Shown here: piece by piece, positions 13,918 to 22,242 of the stretch | Numbering within the stretch: position 1 is the stretch's first letter | Layout: every line of letters begins with the position of its first letter | DNA from: an uncultured Elusimicrobia bacterium | GTDB taxonomy: Bacteria; Elusimicrobiota; Elusimicrobia; Elusimicrobiales; UBA9959 | Length of the DNA: 45,365 bases | Assembly: GCA_903879915.1 (NCBI GenBank) | Contig: CAIRNJ010000087.1 | Location: 1-45,365 of the forward strand | Direction of reading: 5' to 3' | Position numbers and translations under genes: made by a program | Notes under the pieces: generated by a model | The model's input: the letters and a program-made list of their open reading frames with translations, nothing else | Told to the model about the DNA's origin: nothing | The model's database searches: none

Positions 13918-15333
13918 ATGGAACTTAAACTCTACAACACGCTGACCCGGAGCAAAGAGCTCTTTAAACCCCTCAAGCCCATGACCGCCGGCATCTACAC
14001 CTGCGGCCCTACGGTCTACAATTACGCGCATATAGGCAACATGCGCACCTATATTTTCGAGGACGGCCTGGTGCGCGCGCTGAAGTTCCTGGGCTACGGG
14101 GTAAAGCGCGTGATGAACATCACCGACGTGGGCCACCTGGTCTCCGACGCCGACGACGGCGAGGATAAAATGGAAGTAGGGGCCAAGCGCGAGGGGAAGT
14201 CGGCCTGGGATATAGCCAAATTCTACACCGAGGCTTTCTTCCGGGATTACAAGGCGCTCAACTGCCTGCTGCCGGACATCACCTGCCCCGCCACGGAATA
14301 CATCAAAGAGATGCTCGACCTGCTGCTGGCGCTGGAGAAAAAAGGCTTTACCTACCGCATCAACGACGGCATTTATTTCGACACCGCGAAGCTGCCGGAT
14401 TACGGCAAGCTGGCCGGCAAAAGCCACATAGAGGGCATCCGGGAAGGGGCGCGGGTGGAGGCCAACGCCGAGAAGCGCGGCGCCGCGGATTTCGCGCTCT
14501 GGAAGTTCTCCTTGCCCGAAGAGCAGCGCCAGATGGAATGGGACTCTCCGTGGGGCAAAGGTTTCCCCGGCTGGCACATGGAGTGCTCGGCCATGGCCAT
14601 GAAACACCTGGGCGAGACCATCGACATCCATTGCGGCGGCGAGGACCACGTGGCCATCCACCACACCAACGAGATAGCCCAGTCGGAGGCCGCCACCGGC
14701 AAGCCTTTCGCCAATTACTGGCTGCACGCCCGGTTCCTGATAATGGGCGACACCGGCAAGATGTCAAAGTCGGCCGGCGGTTTCCTGACCACCGCCACGC
14801 TCATGGAAAAGGGCTGCGACCCGCTGGCCTACCGCTATTTCTGCTTCTCCGCCCATTACCGCAAACAGCTGGAGTTCAGCTGGGAATCCATAGACACCGC
14901 GGCGAAAAATCTGGAGGCCCTGCGCGCCACTATCGCCAGGCTGAAGGAGGAGGCGCAGGCCCCTGCGGTGAACAAGGGCAAGGATGAGAGGTTTCACGAA
15001 TTTTACGATCATTTTGCCGAAGCGCTGGCCGACGATCTCAACATGCCGCAGGCCCTGGCGGTCCTTTGGGGCGCCCTGCGCAGCCCGTACGGGGCGACCG
15101 AACGGCGGGAGTTCGCGCTGAAAGCCGACGAGGTGCTGGGGCTGGACCTGGACCGGGCCCCGGCGCAGGAGCCGCTGCCGGCCGAACTGGCCGCGCTGGT
15201 AACGGAGCGGGAAGCCGCCCGCAAGGCCAGGGATTTTAAGCGTTCCGACGAACTGCGCAAGGCGCTGGCCGACAAGGGCGTGCTGATAGAGGACACGTCC
15301 TCCGGCACCAAGTGGAAGTTCTCGCGCGGATGA
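13918..15333 (+). CDS. cysS: Cysteinyl-tRNA synthetase
   Basis: 471 residues, typical of class Ia CysRS. The zinc ligand Cys29 and the HIGN version of the HIGH motif (38-41) are in YTCGPTVYNYAHIGNMRTY. KMSKS is at 281-285. WHMECSAMAMKHLG and GGEDHVAIHHTNEIAQSE carry the other zinc/cysteine-site residues. The enzyme charges tRNA-Cys. It starts 39 bp after the lipoprotein gene and overlaps the PAP2 gene by 4 nt. Confidence 0.95.
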   Translation: MELKLYNTLTRSKELFKPLKPMTAGIYTCGPTVYNYAHIGNMRTYIFEDGLVRALKFLGYGVKRVMNITDVGHLVSDADDGEDKMEVGAKREGKSAWDIAKFYTEAFFRDYKALNCLLPDITCPATEYIKEMLDLLLALEKKGFTYRINDGIYFDTAKLPDYGKLAGKSHIEGIREGARVEANAEKRGAADFALWKFSLPEEQRQMEWDSPWGKGFPGWHMECSAMAMKHLGETIDIHCGGEDHVAIHHTNEIAQSEAATGKPFANYWLHARFLIMGDTGKMSKSAGGFLTTATLMEKGCDPLAYRYFCFSAHYRKQLEFSWESIDTAAKNLEALRATIARLKEEAQAPAVNKGKDERFHEFYDHFAEALADDLNMPQALAVLWGALRSPYGATERREFALKADEVLGLDLDRAPAQEPLPAELAALVTEREAARKARDFKRSDELRKALADKGVLIEDTSSGTKWKFSRG

Positions 15334-16292
15334 GGAACTTCTTCGCCGCTCTGCTGCTGCTGTCAGGCCTCTGCGCCCGGCCGCTGCCGGCACAGGAGGT
15401 CTCGTCGAAAACGTACGTTCTGAAGGATGGCTCGTCGCTGGCCTACGCGAAGCCCGCTTTCTGGCGCACCCTGGGCTCGGGCCCCGCCGACATCGGCCTT
15501 TTCCTGAAAGACAGTTTTAAAAAAAAGAACCTGTCCTGGCTGGCCGCGGTGGGCGCCTCCACGCTGGTGCTGATAGAGTACGATCAGAAGCTGTACAACA
15601 ACGCGCGCCGCGCCGGAAAGAAGCTTCATATCTCGAGCGTAGACAAAACCCGCGCCTACCTGAAGCTCGGCGGAGTTCCGGTTTTCCGCGGCCCGTCCGA
15701 CCTGGGCTCGGCGCTGTATTTCCTCGGCGACGGCTGGATCAGTATCGGGCTGTTCGGCTACTTCAAGGCCGCGGGCTGGCTGAAAGACGACTGGCGCGCC
15801 TCGCAGACCGGCAACCAGCTGGCCGAGGGGCTTATCATGACCGGGCTCGTGACCGAGGTTATGAAAAATATCACCGGGCGCGAAACCCCTTCGGCCTCTT
15901 CGGCCCCGCGCGGGGTATGGCGCATGTTCCCGGGACTGAAGCAGTACATGGCTCACAGGACCCGCTACGACGCGTTCCCTTCGGGTCATCTGGCCACAGG
16001 CGTAATGACCGTCACCGTGATAGCCGGGAATTATCCGGACAATAAATACGTGAAGCCGATAGGCTATACGCTGCTGGGCGGCCTGTGCTTCCAGATGATG
16101 AACAACGGCGTGCACTGGGCCAGCGACTACCCGCTGGGCATAGCGGTGGGCTACGGCCTGGGAAAAGCCATAACCTCCGGCGGCCGCACGGCGGCTAAGC
16201 GTTCCGGCCCGGCCGCGCCAACGGCTTTGAAGCTGGCCCCTTACCTGGGCCCCGAAGGCGAGCCCGGCGCGATGCTGGCTTATAGGTTTTAA
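15330..16292 (+). CDS. Secreted/membrane PAP2-family phosphatase
   Basis: 320 residues from the ATG at 15330, which overlaps the cysS stop (ATGA). An N-terminal signal sequence (MRNFFAALLLLSGLCARPLPA) is followed by hydrophobic helices. The acid-phosphatase signature is present in three parts: KNITGRETP, FPSGHLATG and GVHWASDYPLGIAVG, giving the catalytic His pair and Arg. Such enzymes dephosphorylate undecaprenyl-diphosphate, phosphatidate or lipid A in the periplasm. The substrate here is unknown, though undecaprenyl-PP recycling would fit the isoprenoid gene nearby (inference). The C-terminus (LGPEGEPGAMLAYRF) ends in an aromatic residue. Confidence 0.87.
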   Translation: MRNFFAALLLLSGLCARPLPAQEVSSKTYVLKDGSSLAYAKPAFWRTLGSGPADIGLFLKDSFKKKNLSWLAAVGASTLVLIEYDQKLYNNARRAGKKLHISSVDKTRAYLKLGGVPVFRGPSDLGSALYFLGDGWISIGLFGYFKAAGWLKDDWRASQTGNQLAEGLIMTGLVTEVMKNITGRETPSASSAPRGVWRMFPGLKQYMAHRTRYDAFPSGHLATGVMTVTVIAGNYPDNKYVKPIGYTLLGGLCFQMMNNGVHWASDYPLGIAVGYGLGKAITSGGRTAAKRSGPAAPTALKLAPYLGPEGEPGAMLAYRF

Positions 16293-16302
16293 TTCCGGCC
16301 GC

Positions 16303-17541
16303 TTACTTCTGTTTGCAGAGCAGCAGCGTGGTGACGGCGAACACCTTCGCGTCGTCCATCATGTAGTCTATCAGCGTGCTCTCGTTGGGCATATGGGCGG
16401 AATCGTTGAGGCGCGAGTACACCACGGCCGGCAGGTTGAGCCGGCGGAAGAAGGCCGCCACGGTGCCGCCGCCGATGCCGTAGGCGCGGGGCTTCACGCC
16501 GAGCACTTCCTTTATCGCTTTCTTGAGCGCCAGCACCAGGGCGCATTTCGGGTCGGTGGGGGGCGCTGCCTGCGCTTCCTGCTGCGGCTCGAAGGCGATC
16601 TTTACGCCGTATTTTGCCTCCACTTCGTCCGCCACGCGGCGCATCTCCGCCTTCACTTCGCCGAGCTGGTACACCGGCATCACGCGGCAGTCCATGTAGA
16701 ACACATCCTCGCCGGGCAGCGTGTTGACGTTGGGCACGTTGTTCTCTTTCTTGGTCGGTTCGAACGTGCTGATCGGCGGCTCGTAGAGGCGGTCTTTCTT
16801 GGGGAACTTCCTGTAAAGCTTCTGGAAGCGGGTGATGAGATCGCTGGAGGCCTTGAAGGCGTTGATGCCCAGCTCCGGGCGGCTGGCGTGGCACTGCTTG
16901 CCCTTCGTTATGACCTTCATCCACATGATGGACTTCTCGGCCACCTCGATCAGCGAGCCGTCCTCGCAGCCGGAGTCCGGCACGAAGAACACGTCTTCCT
17001 TGCCGAAGAGCTGCGGGTGCTTCTCGGAGATGTAGTCGGCGCCGTAGCCGGAGCCGGTCTCCTCGTCGGCGCAGAACAGCAGCGCTATGTCGTACTCGGG
17101 GCGGTAGTCGAGCTCCATCATCGCCTTCACGAGGAGGATGCTGGAGACGGTGGCCTGCTGGTTGTCCTCCACGCCGCGGCCGGTGAGCTTTCGGCCGTCC
17201 ACGACCAGCTTATAGGGGTCGCTGTTCCACATCTTCAGGTCGCCGGGGGGGACGATGTCTAGATGGCTCATGAACCAGATGGTCCTGGCCGGACTTTTGC
17301 CCTTGTAGCGGGCTATCACGTTCGGGCGGATGCCGTTCTTAGCCTCGGCCTGCGGGGCGTTTATCCACTCGATGGAATCGAACTTGAGCTTCTTCAGCTC
17401 GCCCTCGAGCCATTTGGCCTTGTCGTATTCGCCTTCCCCGCCGCTGGAGGGGGCCAGCGCCGGTATGGCCGTGAGCCCGCGCTGCAGCTCGATGGCGTAA
17501 GCTTCGTAGGATCCGATTTTTCTCAAGATCTGTTCTTTCAT
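16303..17541 (-). CDS. M20-family metallopeptidase (ArgE/DapE type)
   Basis: 412 residues from the ATG at 17539-17541, supported by AAGGAG 6-7 nt upstream. The frame is open much further upstream, but that part is non-coding. Metal-site residues are His93 in MSHLDIVPPGD, Asp126 in GRGVEDNQQ and Glu160/161 in ADEETGSG. The C-terminal metal His is in NDSAHMPNE. A dimerisation domain (about 205-320) interrupts the catalytic domain. The family removes N-acyl groups or cleaves dipeptides with two zinc ions. The exact substrate is uncertain. It is transcribed divergently from the histidine kinase and converges on the PAP2 gene with 10 bp between stops. Confidence 0.88.
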   Translation of the reverse strand: MKEQILRKIGSYEAYAIELQRGLTAIPALAPSSGGEGEYDKAKWLEGELKKLKFDSIEWINAPQAEAKNGIRPNVIARYKGKSPARTIWFMSHLDIVPPGDLKMWNSDPYKLVVDGRKLTGRGVEDNQQATVSSILLVKAMMELDYRPEYDIALLFCADEETGSGYGADYISEKHPQLFGKEDVFFVPDSGCEDGSLIEVAEKSIMWMKVITKGKQCHASRPELGINAFKASSDLITRFQKLYRKFPKKDRLYEPPISTFEPTKKENNVPNVNTLPGEDVFYMDCRVMPVYQLGEVKAEMRRVADEVEAKYGVKIAFEPQQEAQAAPPTDPKCALVLALKKAIKEVLGVKPRAYGIGGGTVAAFFRRLNLPAVVYSRLNDSAHMPNESTLIDYMMDDAKVFAVTTLLLCKQK

Positions 17542-17574
17542 GGGGTTCTCCTTGGGCCGCCCGCGGCTGATTAG

Positions 17575-17603
17575 AGTATAACTAATTCGTAAATTGCCGG
17601 CAA
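17575..17603 (-). promoter_or_regulatory. Promoter of the M20 peptidase gene
   Basis: On the minus strand: TTGCCG (17603-17598), a 17-bp spacer and TATACT (17580-17575). The expected start near 17568 leaves a leader of about 27 nt containing AAGGAG. The dyad GCCGGC-AAA-GCCGGC overlaps the -35 box and could be an operator. Confidence 0.6.
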
Positions 17604-17629
17604 AGCCGGCCGGAAGACGCCGCCGGTTT

Positions 17630-17638
17630 TGGTATAAT
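17630..17638 (+). promoter_or_regulatory. Extended -10 promoter of the histidine kinase gene
   Basis: TGGTATAAT, a perfect extended -10 element (TGn before TATAAT). No -35 box is recognisable at the right distance, as allowed for extended -10 promoters. It is back to back with the M20 promoter, about 50 bp away. Confidence 0.6.
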
Positions 17639-17685
17639 TCCTGTCGGGAACCAGGTTGCGGCGCGCGGAGAGGCGCGGAACGGCT

Positions 17686-18753
17686 ATGTTCGAAATAATA
17701 AGACGGCTGACCGATACCACGGCAAAAACCATGACCGCGGCCGTTCTGCTGGTTTTCGTCGTCGGCTGCGCCGACTACTTTACCGGTTATGAAATAGCCG
17801 TTTCCTTCTTTTACCTGATACCTGTATTGCTGGTTACCTGGCGCGCCGGCCTGCTCTACGGCCTGTCGGTCTCCTTCCTGAGCGCCCTGGCGTGGTTCGC
17901 CAGCGACTACGGGTTTACCGGGCGCGTCTACGCGCACCCCCTCATCCCTTATTGGAACGCCCTGGTGGGGCTGGCTTTCTTTATAGTCTCCGTTCTCCTG
18001 CTCAGCCGCGTAAGAACGCTGCTTCAGAAAGAACAGGCCCAGTCGCAGCTGAAATCCTCCCTGCTGCACACCGTAAGCCACGAGTTCAATAACGCCCTTA
18101 CCGTAATGTCCACCGGTCTTTACCTGCTGAAGGATTCGGAGCCGAAGCCCGTCGACGCTACGCGCGACAGGCTTTTGCTGATGCTCGGCAACGCCCAGAC
18201 GCAGATGGCCCTTTACGTGAAGAACATCCTTAACGAGGCCAGGATGGAGCAGGGCAAGTTCAAGCTGGATAAAAAACCGCTGGCCCTGCGCGAGCTGGCG
18301 GGAGAATGCGCGGCCTCCGTGCAGGAGCTTTTAAAGCAGAAGGACATAACCCTCGGGCTGAAAATGCCGGAGCTCCCTGTTTTCGTCAGCGCCGACAAAG
18401 AGGCCATGGCGCTGGTGCTGAGCAACCTGCTGGGCAACGCCATAAAATACACCCCCCAGAGCGGCAGGATAGACGTGGAGATCTGTCCCACTGGCGAGCC
18501 GCCTAAAAAAGTGATATTTTCCGTGGAGGATTCCGGCATAGGCATTTCGCTGGCCGACCTTAAAAAGATAACCGCCGGCTTCTACCGCACCGAGGAAGGG
18601 AAAGAGGCCGCGGCCGGGTTCGGCCTGGGCCTCAGGATAGTCAACGAGCTGCTGAACCTGCATGAAAGCCGCCTCGAGATCTCCAGCGAAAAAGGAAAAG
18701 GCTCCAATTTCTTCTTCGAACTGCCGGCCCTGCCGCCAGAGAAACCGCGGTAG
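17686..18753 (+). CDS. Membrane sensor histidine kinase, orphan
   Basis: 355 residues from the ATG at 17686 (GGAGAGG 11 nt upstream; a TTG at 17656 is less likely). Three to four membrane helices fill residues 15-108 with almost no periplasmic domain. The DHp helix has the phospho-accepting His132 in HTVSHEFNNALTV. The ATPase domain has the N-box NLLGNAIKY (247-255), G1 DSGIG (282-286) and G2 GFGLGL (311-316), so it should be a working kinase. No response regulator is adjacent. A short membrane-embedded sensor like this usually senses membrane state or another membrane protein (inference). Confidence 0.88.
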   Translation: MFEIIRRLTDTTAKTMTAAVLLVFVVGCADYFTGYEIAVSFFYLIPVLLVTWRAGLLYGLSVSFLSALAWFASDYGFTGRVYAHPLIPYWNALVGLAFFIVSVLLLSRVRTLLQKEQAQSQLKSSLLHTVSHEFNNALTVMSTGLYLLKDSEPKPVDATRDRLLLMLGNAQTQMALYVKNILNEARMEQGKFKLDKKPLALRELAGECAASVQELLKQKDITLGLKMPELPVFVSADKEAMALVLSNLLGNAIKYTPQSGRIDVEICPTGEPPKKVIFSVEDSGIGISLADLKKITAGFYRTEEGKEAAAGFGLGLRIVNELLNLHESRLEISSEKGKGSNFFFELPALPPEKPR

Positions 18754-18770
18754 CCGTGGCGCCGCCAGGG

Positions 18771-18789
18771 GGCCCGCGGGCCGGGTTTT
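18771..18789 (+). terminator. Possible terminator after the histidine kinase
   Basis: A 12-bp perfect palindrome, GGCCCGCGGGCC (18771-18782), followed by GGG and TTTT (18786-18789). The hairpin has almost no loop and the T-run is short, so this is tentative. Confidence 0.3.
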
Positions 18790-18792
18790 CAT

Positions 18793-18827
18793 TGAAACTT
18801 GGCTCTAAATTTAATAAATTATAAATA
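18793..18827 (+). promoter_or_regulatory. AT-rich promoter region before hpf
   Basis: TTGAAA (18793-18798) lies in a 40-bp AT-rich island with several -10-like hexamers (TATAAA at 18820-18825, TAAATA at 18822-18827). TTGGCT (18799-18804) gives a 15- to 17-bp spacing to these. The exact pair is uncertain. It is the only promoter-like sequence before the long hpf-to-metF gene run. Confidence 0.4.
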
Positions 18828-18882
18828 ATGGGTCCCCGCCTGCCGGGAGGACCGTCTTTTAGCTTTAGCTATGGAGAACACA

Positions 18883-19404
18883 ATGAGAATACATATCGTC
18901 GCCAGAAAAATGAAAATGACCAAGCCCGTGAAGGAATTCATAGAGGCTAAGCTCGAGAAACTTCACGAATTCCTGGAAAATATCGTCTGGGCCCAGGTTA
19001 TCGTCTCGGTGGAGAAGAAGATCCACACCGCCGAAGTGGTGGTTCACGCCGGGCATCAGACCATGAAGGCGGCCGCCAGCACCGATGAAATGTATTCCGC
19101 CATCGACAAAGCGATGGATAAAATAGAGATACAGGTGAAGAAATACAAAGAGCGCTTCACCGACCATCACGCCACCGAGGGCCTGGATATGGGAGAGCTG
19201 ACCACCCTCGTCGGCCCGGAGATAAAGTTCTCCGTGGTCAAGGACGTCCCGCTCAAGCCCATGAACAAGGAAGAGGCCGTCATCGAGATGGAAAAGCTCG
19301 GCTTCAACTTCTGGCTTTACCAGGAGAAAGCCACCAGGCAGATGCAGGTGGTGTTCAAGCGGCTGGACAGCACCTACGGCCTGCTGCAGCCCGTAAAAAA
19401 ATAA
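18883..19404 (+). CDS. hpf: Long-form ribosome hibernation promoting factor
   Basis: 173 residues. An upstream in-frame ATG (18871) exists, but ATG at 18883 begins where the family begins (MRIHIVARKMKMTKPVKEF) and has GGAG 6 nt before it, so I use it. Residues about 1-100 are the S30AE domain that occupies the A and P sites of idle ribosomes. Residues about 115-173 (VVKDVPLKPMNKEEAVIEMEKLGFNFWLY) are the C-terminal dimerisation domain that makes 100S ribosomes. It heads the hprK-rapZ-PTS cluster, as hpf-type genes often do near PTS-Ntr genes in proteobacteria. Confidence 0.93.
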   Translation: MRIHIVARKMKMTKPVKEFIEAKLEKLHEFLENIVWAQVIVSVEKKIHTAEVVVHAGHQTMKAAASTDEMYSAIDKAMDKIEIQVKKYKERFTDHHATEGLDMGELTTLVGPEIKFSVVKDVPLKPMNKEEAVIEMEKLGFNFWLYQEKATRQMQVVFKRLDSTYGLLQPVKK

Positions 19405-19418
19405 GCGGACCCCGGTCC

Positions 19419-20384
19419 ATGCCAGAATCGCAAAAGAAAGCGGCGAAGTTCATTACCGTAAAGGAACTGCTTAAGTCCCGGGGAAAGATCCTGGGGCTTA
19501 AGACAGTGGCCGGCGCTCGCGATTTCGGGCGCAAGGTGACCGTCAGCGAAATAAACCGGCCGGGCCTGGCCATAGCGGGCCACATGGAGCAGTTCCGCGC
19601 CGAGCGCATACAGATAATAGGCCAGGGCGAGTACGCCTACTGCCTTAAGGAGGACCCGCGCACGGTGCTGGCGAACCTCCACAAGATGTTCTCCGCCCCG
19701 GAAATACCCTGCGTCATAGTTACCGGCGGGGTGAAGCCGCTGCCGGTGATCAAGCAGGCCTGCGCCAGGTCGGGCATCCCGCTGCTGGTGACCTCTTTCG
19801 ACACCTCCACGTTCATCCGCGAGCTCACCATTTACCTGGACGACCAGCTGGCCGCCATTGCCTACGTGCACGGCGTGCTGGTGAACGTCTACGGGCTGGG
19901 CGTGCTGATACAGGGCGACTCCGGCGTGGGGAAATCGGAATGCGCGCTGGAGCTCCTGAAGCGCGGCCACATCCTGATAGCCGACGACGTGGTGGAGGTC
20001 AAGCGCCGCATCGGCTACATGCTGGTGGGCAATTCCCCCAAGAACATAAAGCATTACATGGAAGTGCGGGGCCTCGGGATAATAGACGTGGAGCTGCTGT
20101 TCGGCGTGGGCTCCATCATGGACCAGTCGCTGATCGAGATGCACGTGAAGCTCGAGAGCGTGACCTCCGGCTCGCTGGGCAATTACGACCGCACCGGGCT
20201 GTCCTCGGCCGAGGAGCTGATACTTGAAGTGCCCGTGCCTTCCCTGCGCCTGCCGGTAACGCCGGGGCGCAACCTCGCCGTGCTGATAGAAGTGGCGGCC
20301 CTCAACCAGCGCCTGAAGAATCAGGGGTATTTCGTGGCCAAGAAGCTCAATGAAAGCCTTATACGCGAAATGGGAAAGAAGTAG
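19419..20384 (+). CDS. hprK: HPr kinase/phosphorylase
   Basis: 321 residues. The C-terminal kinase domain has Walker A GDSGVGKS (166-173), acidic residues in LIADDVVEVKRR (Asp189/190) and the HprK signature EVRGLGIIDVELLFG. His151 matches the conserved active-site His before the P-loop. The N-terminal domain (about 10-140) is complete. The enzyme phosphorylates Ser46 of HPr with ATP and reverses this with phosphate, linking energy state to carbon control. Its substrate HPr, with Ser46 intact, is encoded six genes downstream. The gene lies 14 bp after hpf. Confidence 0.95.
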   Translation: MPESQKKAAKFITVKELLKSRGKILGLKTVAGARDFGRKVTVSEINRPGLAIAGHMEQFRAERIQIIGQGEYAYCLKEDPRTVLANLHKMFSAPEIPCVIVTGGVKPLPVIKQACARSGIPLLVTSFDTSTFIRELTIYLDDQLAAIAYVHGVLVNVYGLGVLIQGDSGVGKSECALELLKRGHILIADDVVEVKRRIGYMLVGNSPKNIKHYMEVRGLGIIDVELLFGVGSIMDQSLIEMHVKLESVTSGSLGNYDRTGLSSAEELILEVPVPSLRLPVTPGRNLAVLIEVAALNQRLKNQGYFVAKKLNESLIREMGKK

Positions 20385-20400
20385 GCCGCAGCCGTCGACT

Positions 20401-21258
20401 ATGGCAGCCAATAAAAGAAAAATTTTCATCATCACCGGCATGTCCGGCGCCGGCAAAAGCCAGGCCCTTAAGTCGTTCGAGGACCTGGGCTTCTACTGCG
20501 TGGACAACCTGCCCATAGCGCTGATCCCCGCGTTCGCGGCCCTGATCAACGCGCGGCATTACCTGAAGCACGTCGCGCTGGGCATAGACATCCGCGAGGG
20601 GCGTTTTTTTAAGGATTTCATCCGTTCGCTGGACAACCTGAGCAAGCTGGGGCTGGATTACAAGCTGGTCTTCCTGGACGCTTCCGACGAGGCGCTGACG
20701 CAGCGGTTCTCCGAGACGCGCCACCGCCACCCGCTGGGCAAGAATATCGCCGCGGCCGTCACGGCCGAGCGCCGCATCCTCACCGAGCTCAAGTCCCGGG
20801 CCAACAAGGTGATAGACACCTCGAAGCTCGCGCTGGGCGAGCTCAAGGAAATAATTTCCGGCCTGCTGGAGCTGCGCCGGGCCGCAGAAATGAAGATCTC
20901 GGTCATCTCTTTCGGCTATAAATACGGCATCCCGCTGGACGCCGACCTGGTGATGGACGTGCGCTTTCTGCCCAATCCCTATTATGTGCCCGCGCTGCGG
21001 GGGAAAACCGGGCTGGACGCCGCCGTGGGCCGCTATCTGCGCGGCAAGCCGGGGTTCGGCAATTTCCTTAAAGGCTACGCGGAACAGATAAAAACGCTGC
21101 TGCCGCTTTACGTCAAGGAAGGGAAATCCTATCTCACTGTCGCCATCGGCTGCACCGGGGGCCGCCACCGGAGCGTTTATATCGCCTGCGAACTGGCGAA
21201 AAAGCTCGCTGCGGGCGGGGTTTCGGTTTCGGAATATCACCGGGATATCAGGAAGTAA
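20401..21258 (+). CDS. rapZ: RapZ/YvcJ nucleotide-binding protein
   Basis: 285 residues from the ATG at 20401. Walker A is GMSGAGKS (13-20), next to the family motif SFEDLGFYCVDNLP. The C-terminal domain has VISFGYKYGIPLDADLVMDVRFLPNPYYV and IGCTGGRHRSVYIA, the RNA/ligand-binding part in E. coli RapZ. In E. coli it binds GlcZ/GlmZ and targets them to RNase E; in Gram-positives YvcJ has an unclear signalling role. The hprK-rapZ pairing is widespread. It follows hprK by 16 bp and has no visible Shine-Dalgarno sequence. Confidence 0.94.
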   Translation: MAANKRKIFIITGMSGAGKSQALKSFEDLGFYCVDNLPIALIPAFAALINARHYLKHVALGIDIREGRFFKDFIRSLDNLSKLGLDYKLVFLDASDEALTQRFSETRHRHPLGKNIAAAVTAERRILTELKSRANKVIDTSKLALGELKEIISGLLELRRAAEMKISVISFGYKYGIPLDADLVMDVRFLPNPYYVPALRGKTGLDAAVGRYLRGKPGFGNFLKGYAEQIKTLLPLYVKEGKSYLTVAIGCTGGRHRSVYIACELAKKLAAGGVSVSEYHRDIRK

Positions 21259-21266
21259 AAGAGACA

Positions 21267-21298
21267 GGCAGGCGCCAGAGGGCCCGGGAAGGCCTGCC
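21267..21298 (+). other. Hairpin between rapZ and the PTS permease genes
   Basis: GGCAGGC (21267-21273) pairs with GCCTGCC (21292-21298) around an 18-nt loop that contains the palindrome GGGCCC. No T-run follows. In the 73-bp gap this may mark an mRNA processing or stability site between the regulatory genes and the EII genes. Confidence 0.45.
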
Positions 21299-21331
21299 CG
21301 TCCCCGGCCCGCCGGCCTACACGCAGGGTCT

Positions 21332-21739
21332 ATGATAAATATCGTCGTGATAACGCACGGGGAATTCGGGGCTTACCTCATCGAGGCCGCGGAAGGCATC
21401 GTGGGCGTCCAGCGCGACGGCCTGAAGAACGTCTCCATTTCCTCGCGCATGACGCTGGAGCGGGTCAAGGAAGCGGTGTCGGCCGCCGTAGCGGAGCTGC
21501 GCTCCGAAGACGGCCTGGTGCTCTTTATAGACATGCCGGGCGGCACCCCGATGAACGTGGCGCTGCCGCTGGCGCGCCACATAGACAAGTGCGCCGTGAT
21601 CTGCGGCGTGAACATCAATATGATGACCTCGGCGTTCTCCTACCGGACCACGCTGGATTTCGACCGGCTCGTGGTCAAGATAATGGAGGACGGCCGCAAA
21701 GCCATCTGCGAGGTGAAGAGCCTCCTGATGAAGAAGTGA
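21332..21739 (+). CDS. PTS mannose-family EIIA component
   Basis: 135 residues, one EIIA-Man domain. The phosphorylated residue is His9 in VVITHGEFG, accepting phosphate from HPr-His15. FIDMPGGTPMNVAL is the conserved second strand-loop. It passes phosphate to EIIB, encoded 4 bp downstream. The protein is soluble and lacks a fused EIIB domain. Substrate specificity of this family (mannose, fructose, sorbose, amino sugars) cannot be read from EIIA. AGGG lies only 4 nt before the ATG. Confidence 0.92.
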   Translation: MINIVVITHGEFGAYLIEAAEGIVGVQRDGLKNVSISSRMTLERVKEAVSAAVAELRSEDGLVLFIDMPGGTPMNVALPLARHIDKCAVICGVNINMMTSAFSYRTTLDFDRLVVKIMEDGRKAICEVKSLLMKK

Positions 21740-21743
21740 ACCT

Positions 21744-22220
21744 ATGATAATACTTTACCGGGTGGACGACAGGCTGGTGCACGGGCAGGTGGCGGAGGGG
21801 TGGGTGCCCCATCTGAAGGCGGAGGAGCTGGCCGTGGTCTCCGACGAGATAGCCGCCGACGAACTGCGCAGGGACATAATGCGGTTCGCCACGCCGGAGG
21901 GCGTGGACCTGAAGATCATGACCGTGGACGAGGCGGCCGCTTACCTGCCGGAGGCGCAGAAGACGGCGCGCAAAGTGCTGCTGCTGCTGCCCGGCCTGGA
22001 AGAGGCGCTGGCCCTGCTGGGCAAGGGGGTCAGGATCCCGGCGCTCAATATCGGCGGCATGCATTATTCCGCCGGCAAGAACGTGTCCATCGGCAAGGCT
22101 ATTTTTCTCAACGACCAGGACTGCGAGTCGCTTAAAAAGCTGGCCGCGGCGGGAGTGGCCATAGAAGGGCGCGGGGTGCCTTCCGACAGCCCGGTGGACC
22201 TGATGGCCGCTATTTCGTGA
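21744..22220 (+). CDS. PTS mannose/fructose/sorbose-family EIIB component
   Basis: 158 residues. The phosphorylation site is His13 in RVDDRLVHGQV, the family hallmark. NIGGMHYSAGKNVSIGKAIFLNDQD is the conserved later region. It accepts phosphate from EIIA-His9 and gives it to the sugar bound by the EIIC/EIID membrane pair. It is complete and has no visible Shine-Dalgarno sequence, suggesting coupling to EIIA translation. Confidence 0.92.
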   Translation: MIILYRVDDRLVHGQVAEGWVPHLKAEELAVVSDEIAADELRRDIMRFATPEGVDLKIMTVDEAAAYLPEAQKTARKVLLLLPGLEEALALLGKGVRIPALNIGGMHYSAGKNVSIGKAIFLNDQDCESLKKLAAAGVAIEGRGVPSDSPVDLMAAIS

Positions 22221-22242
22221 CGCGGCGCCGGCTCAGTGAACT

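Noticed and set aside
17542-18081. N-terminal extension of the M20 peptidase by about 180 residues
   Set aside because: The added part overlaps the divergent kinase gene and its promoter. The ATG at 17541 has an ideal AAGGAG and matches the family start.
18871-18882. Upstream ATG for hpf
   Set aside because: That ATG overlaps the ribosome binding site GGAG of the ATG at 18883, and the family starts at the latter.
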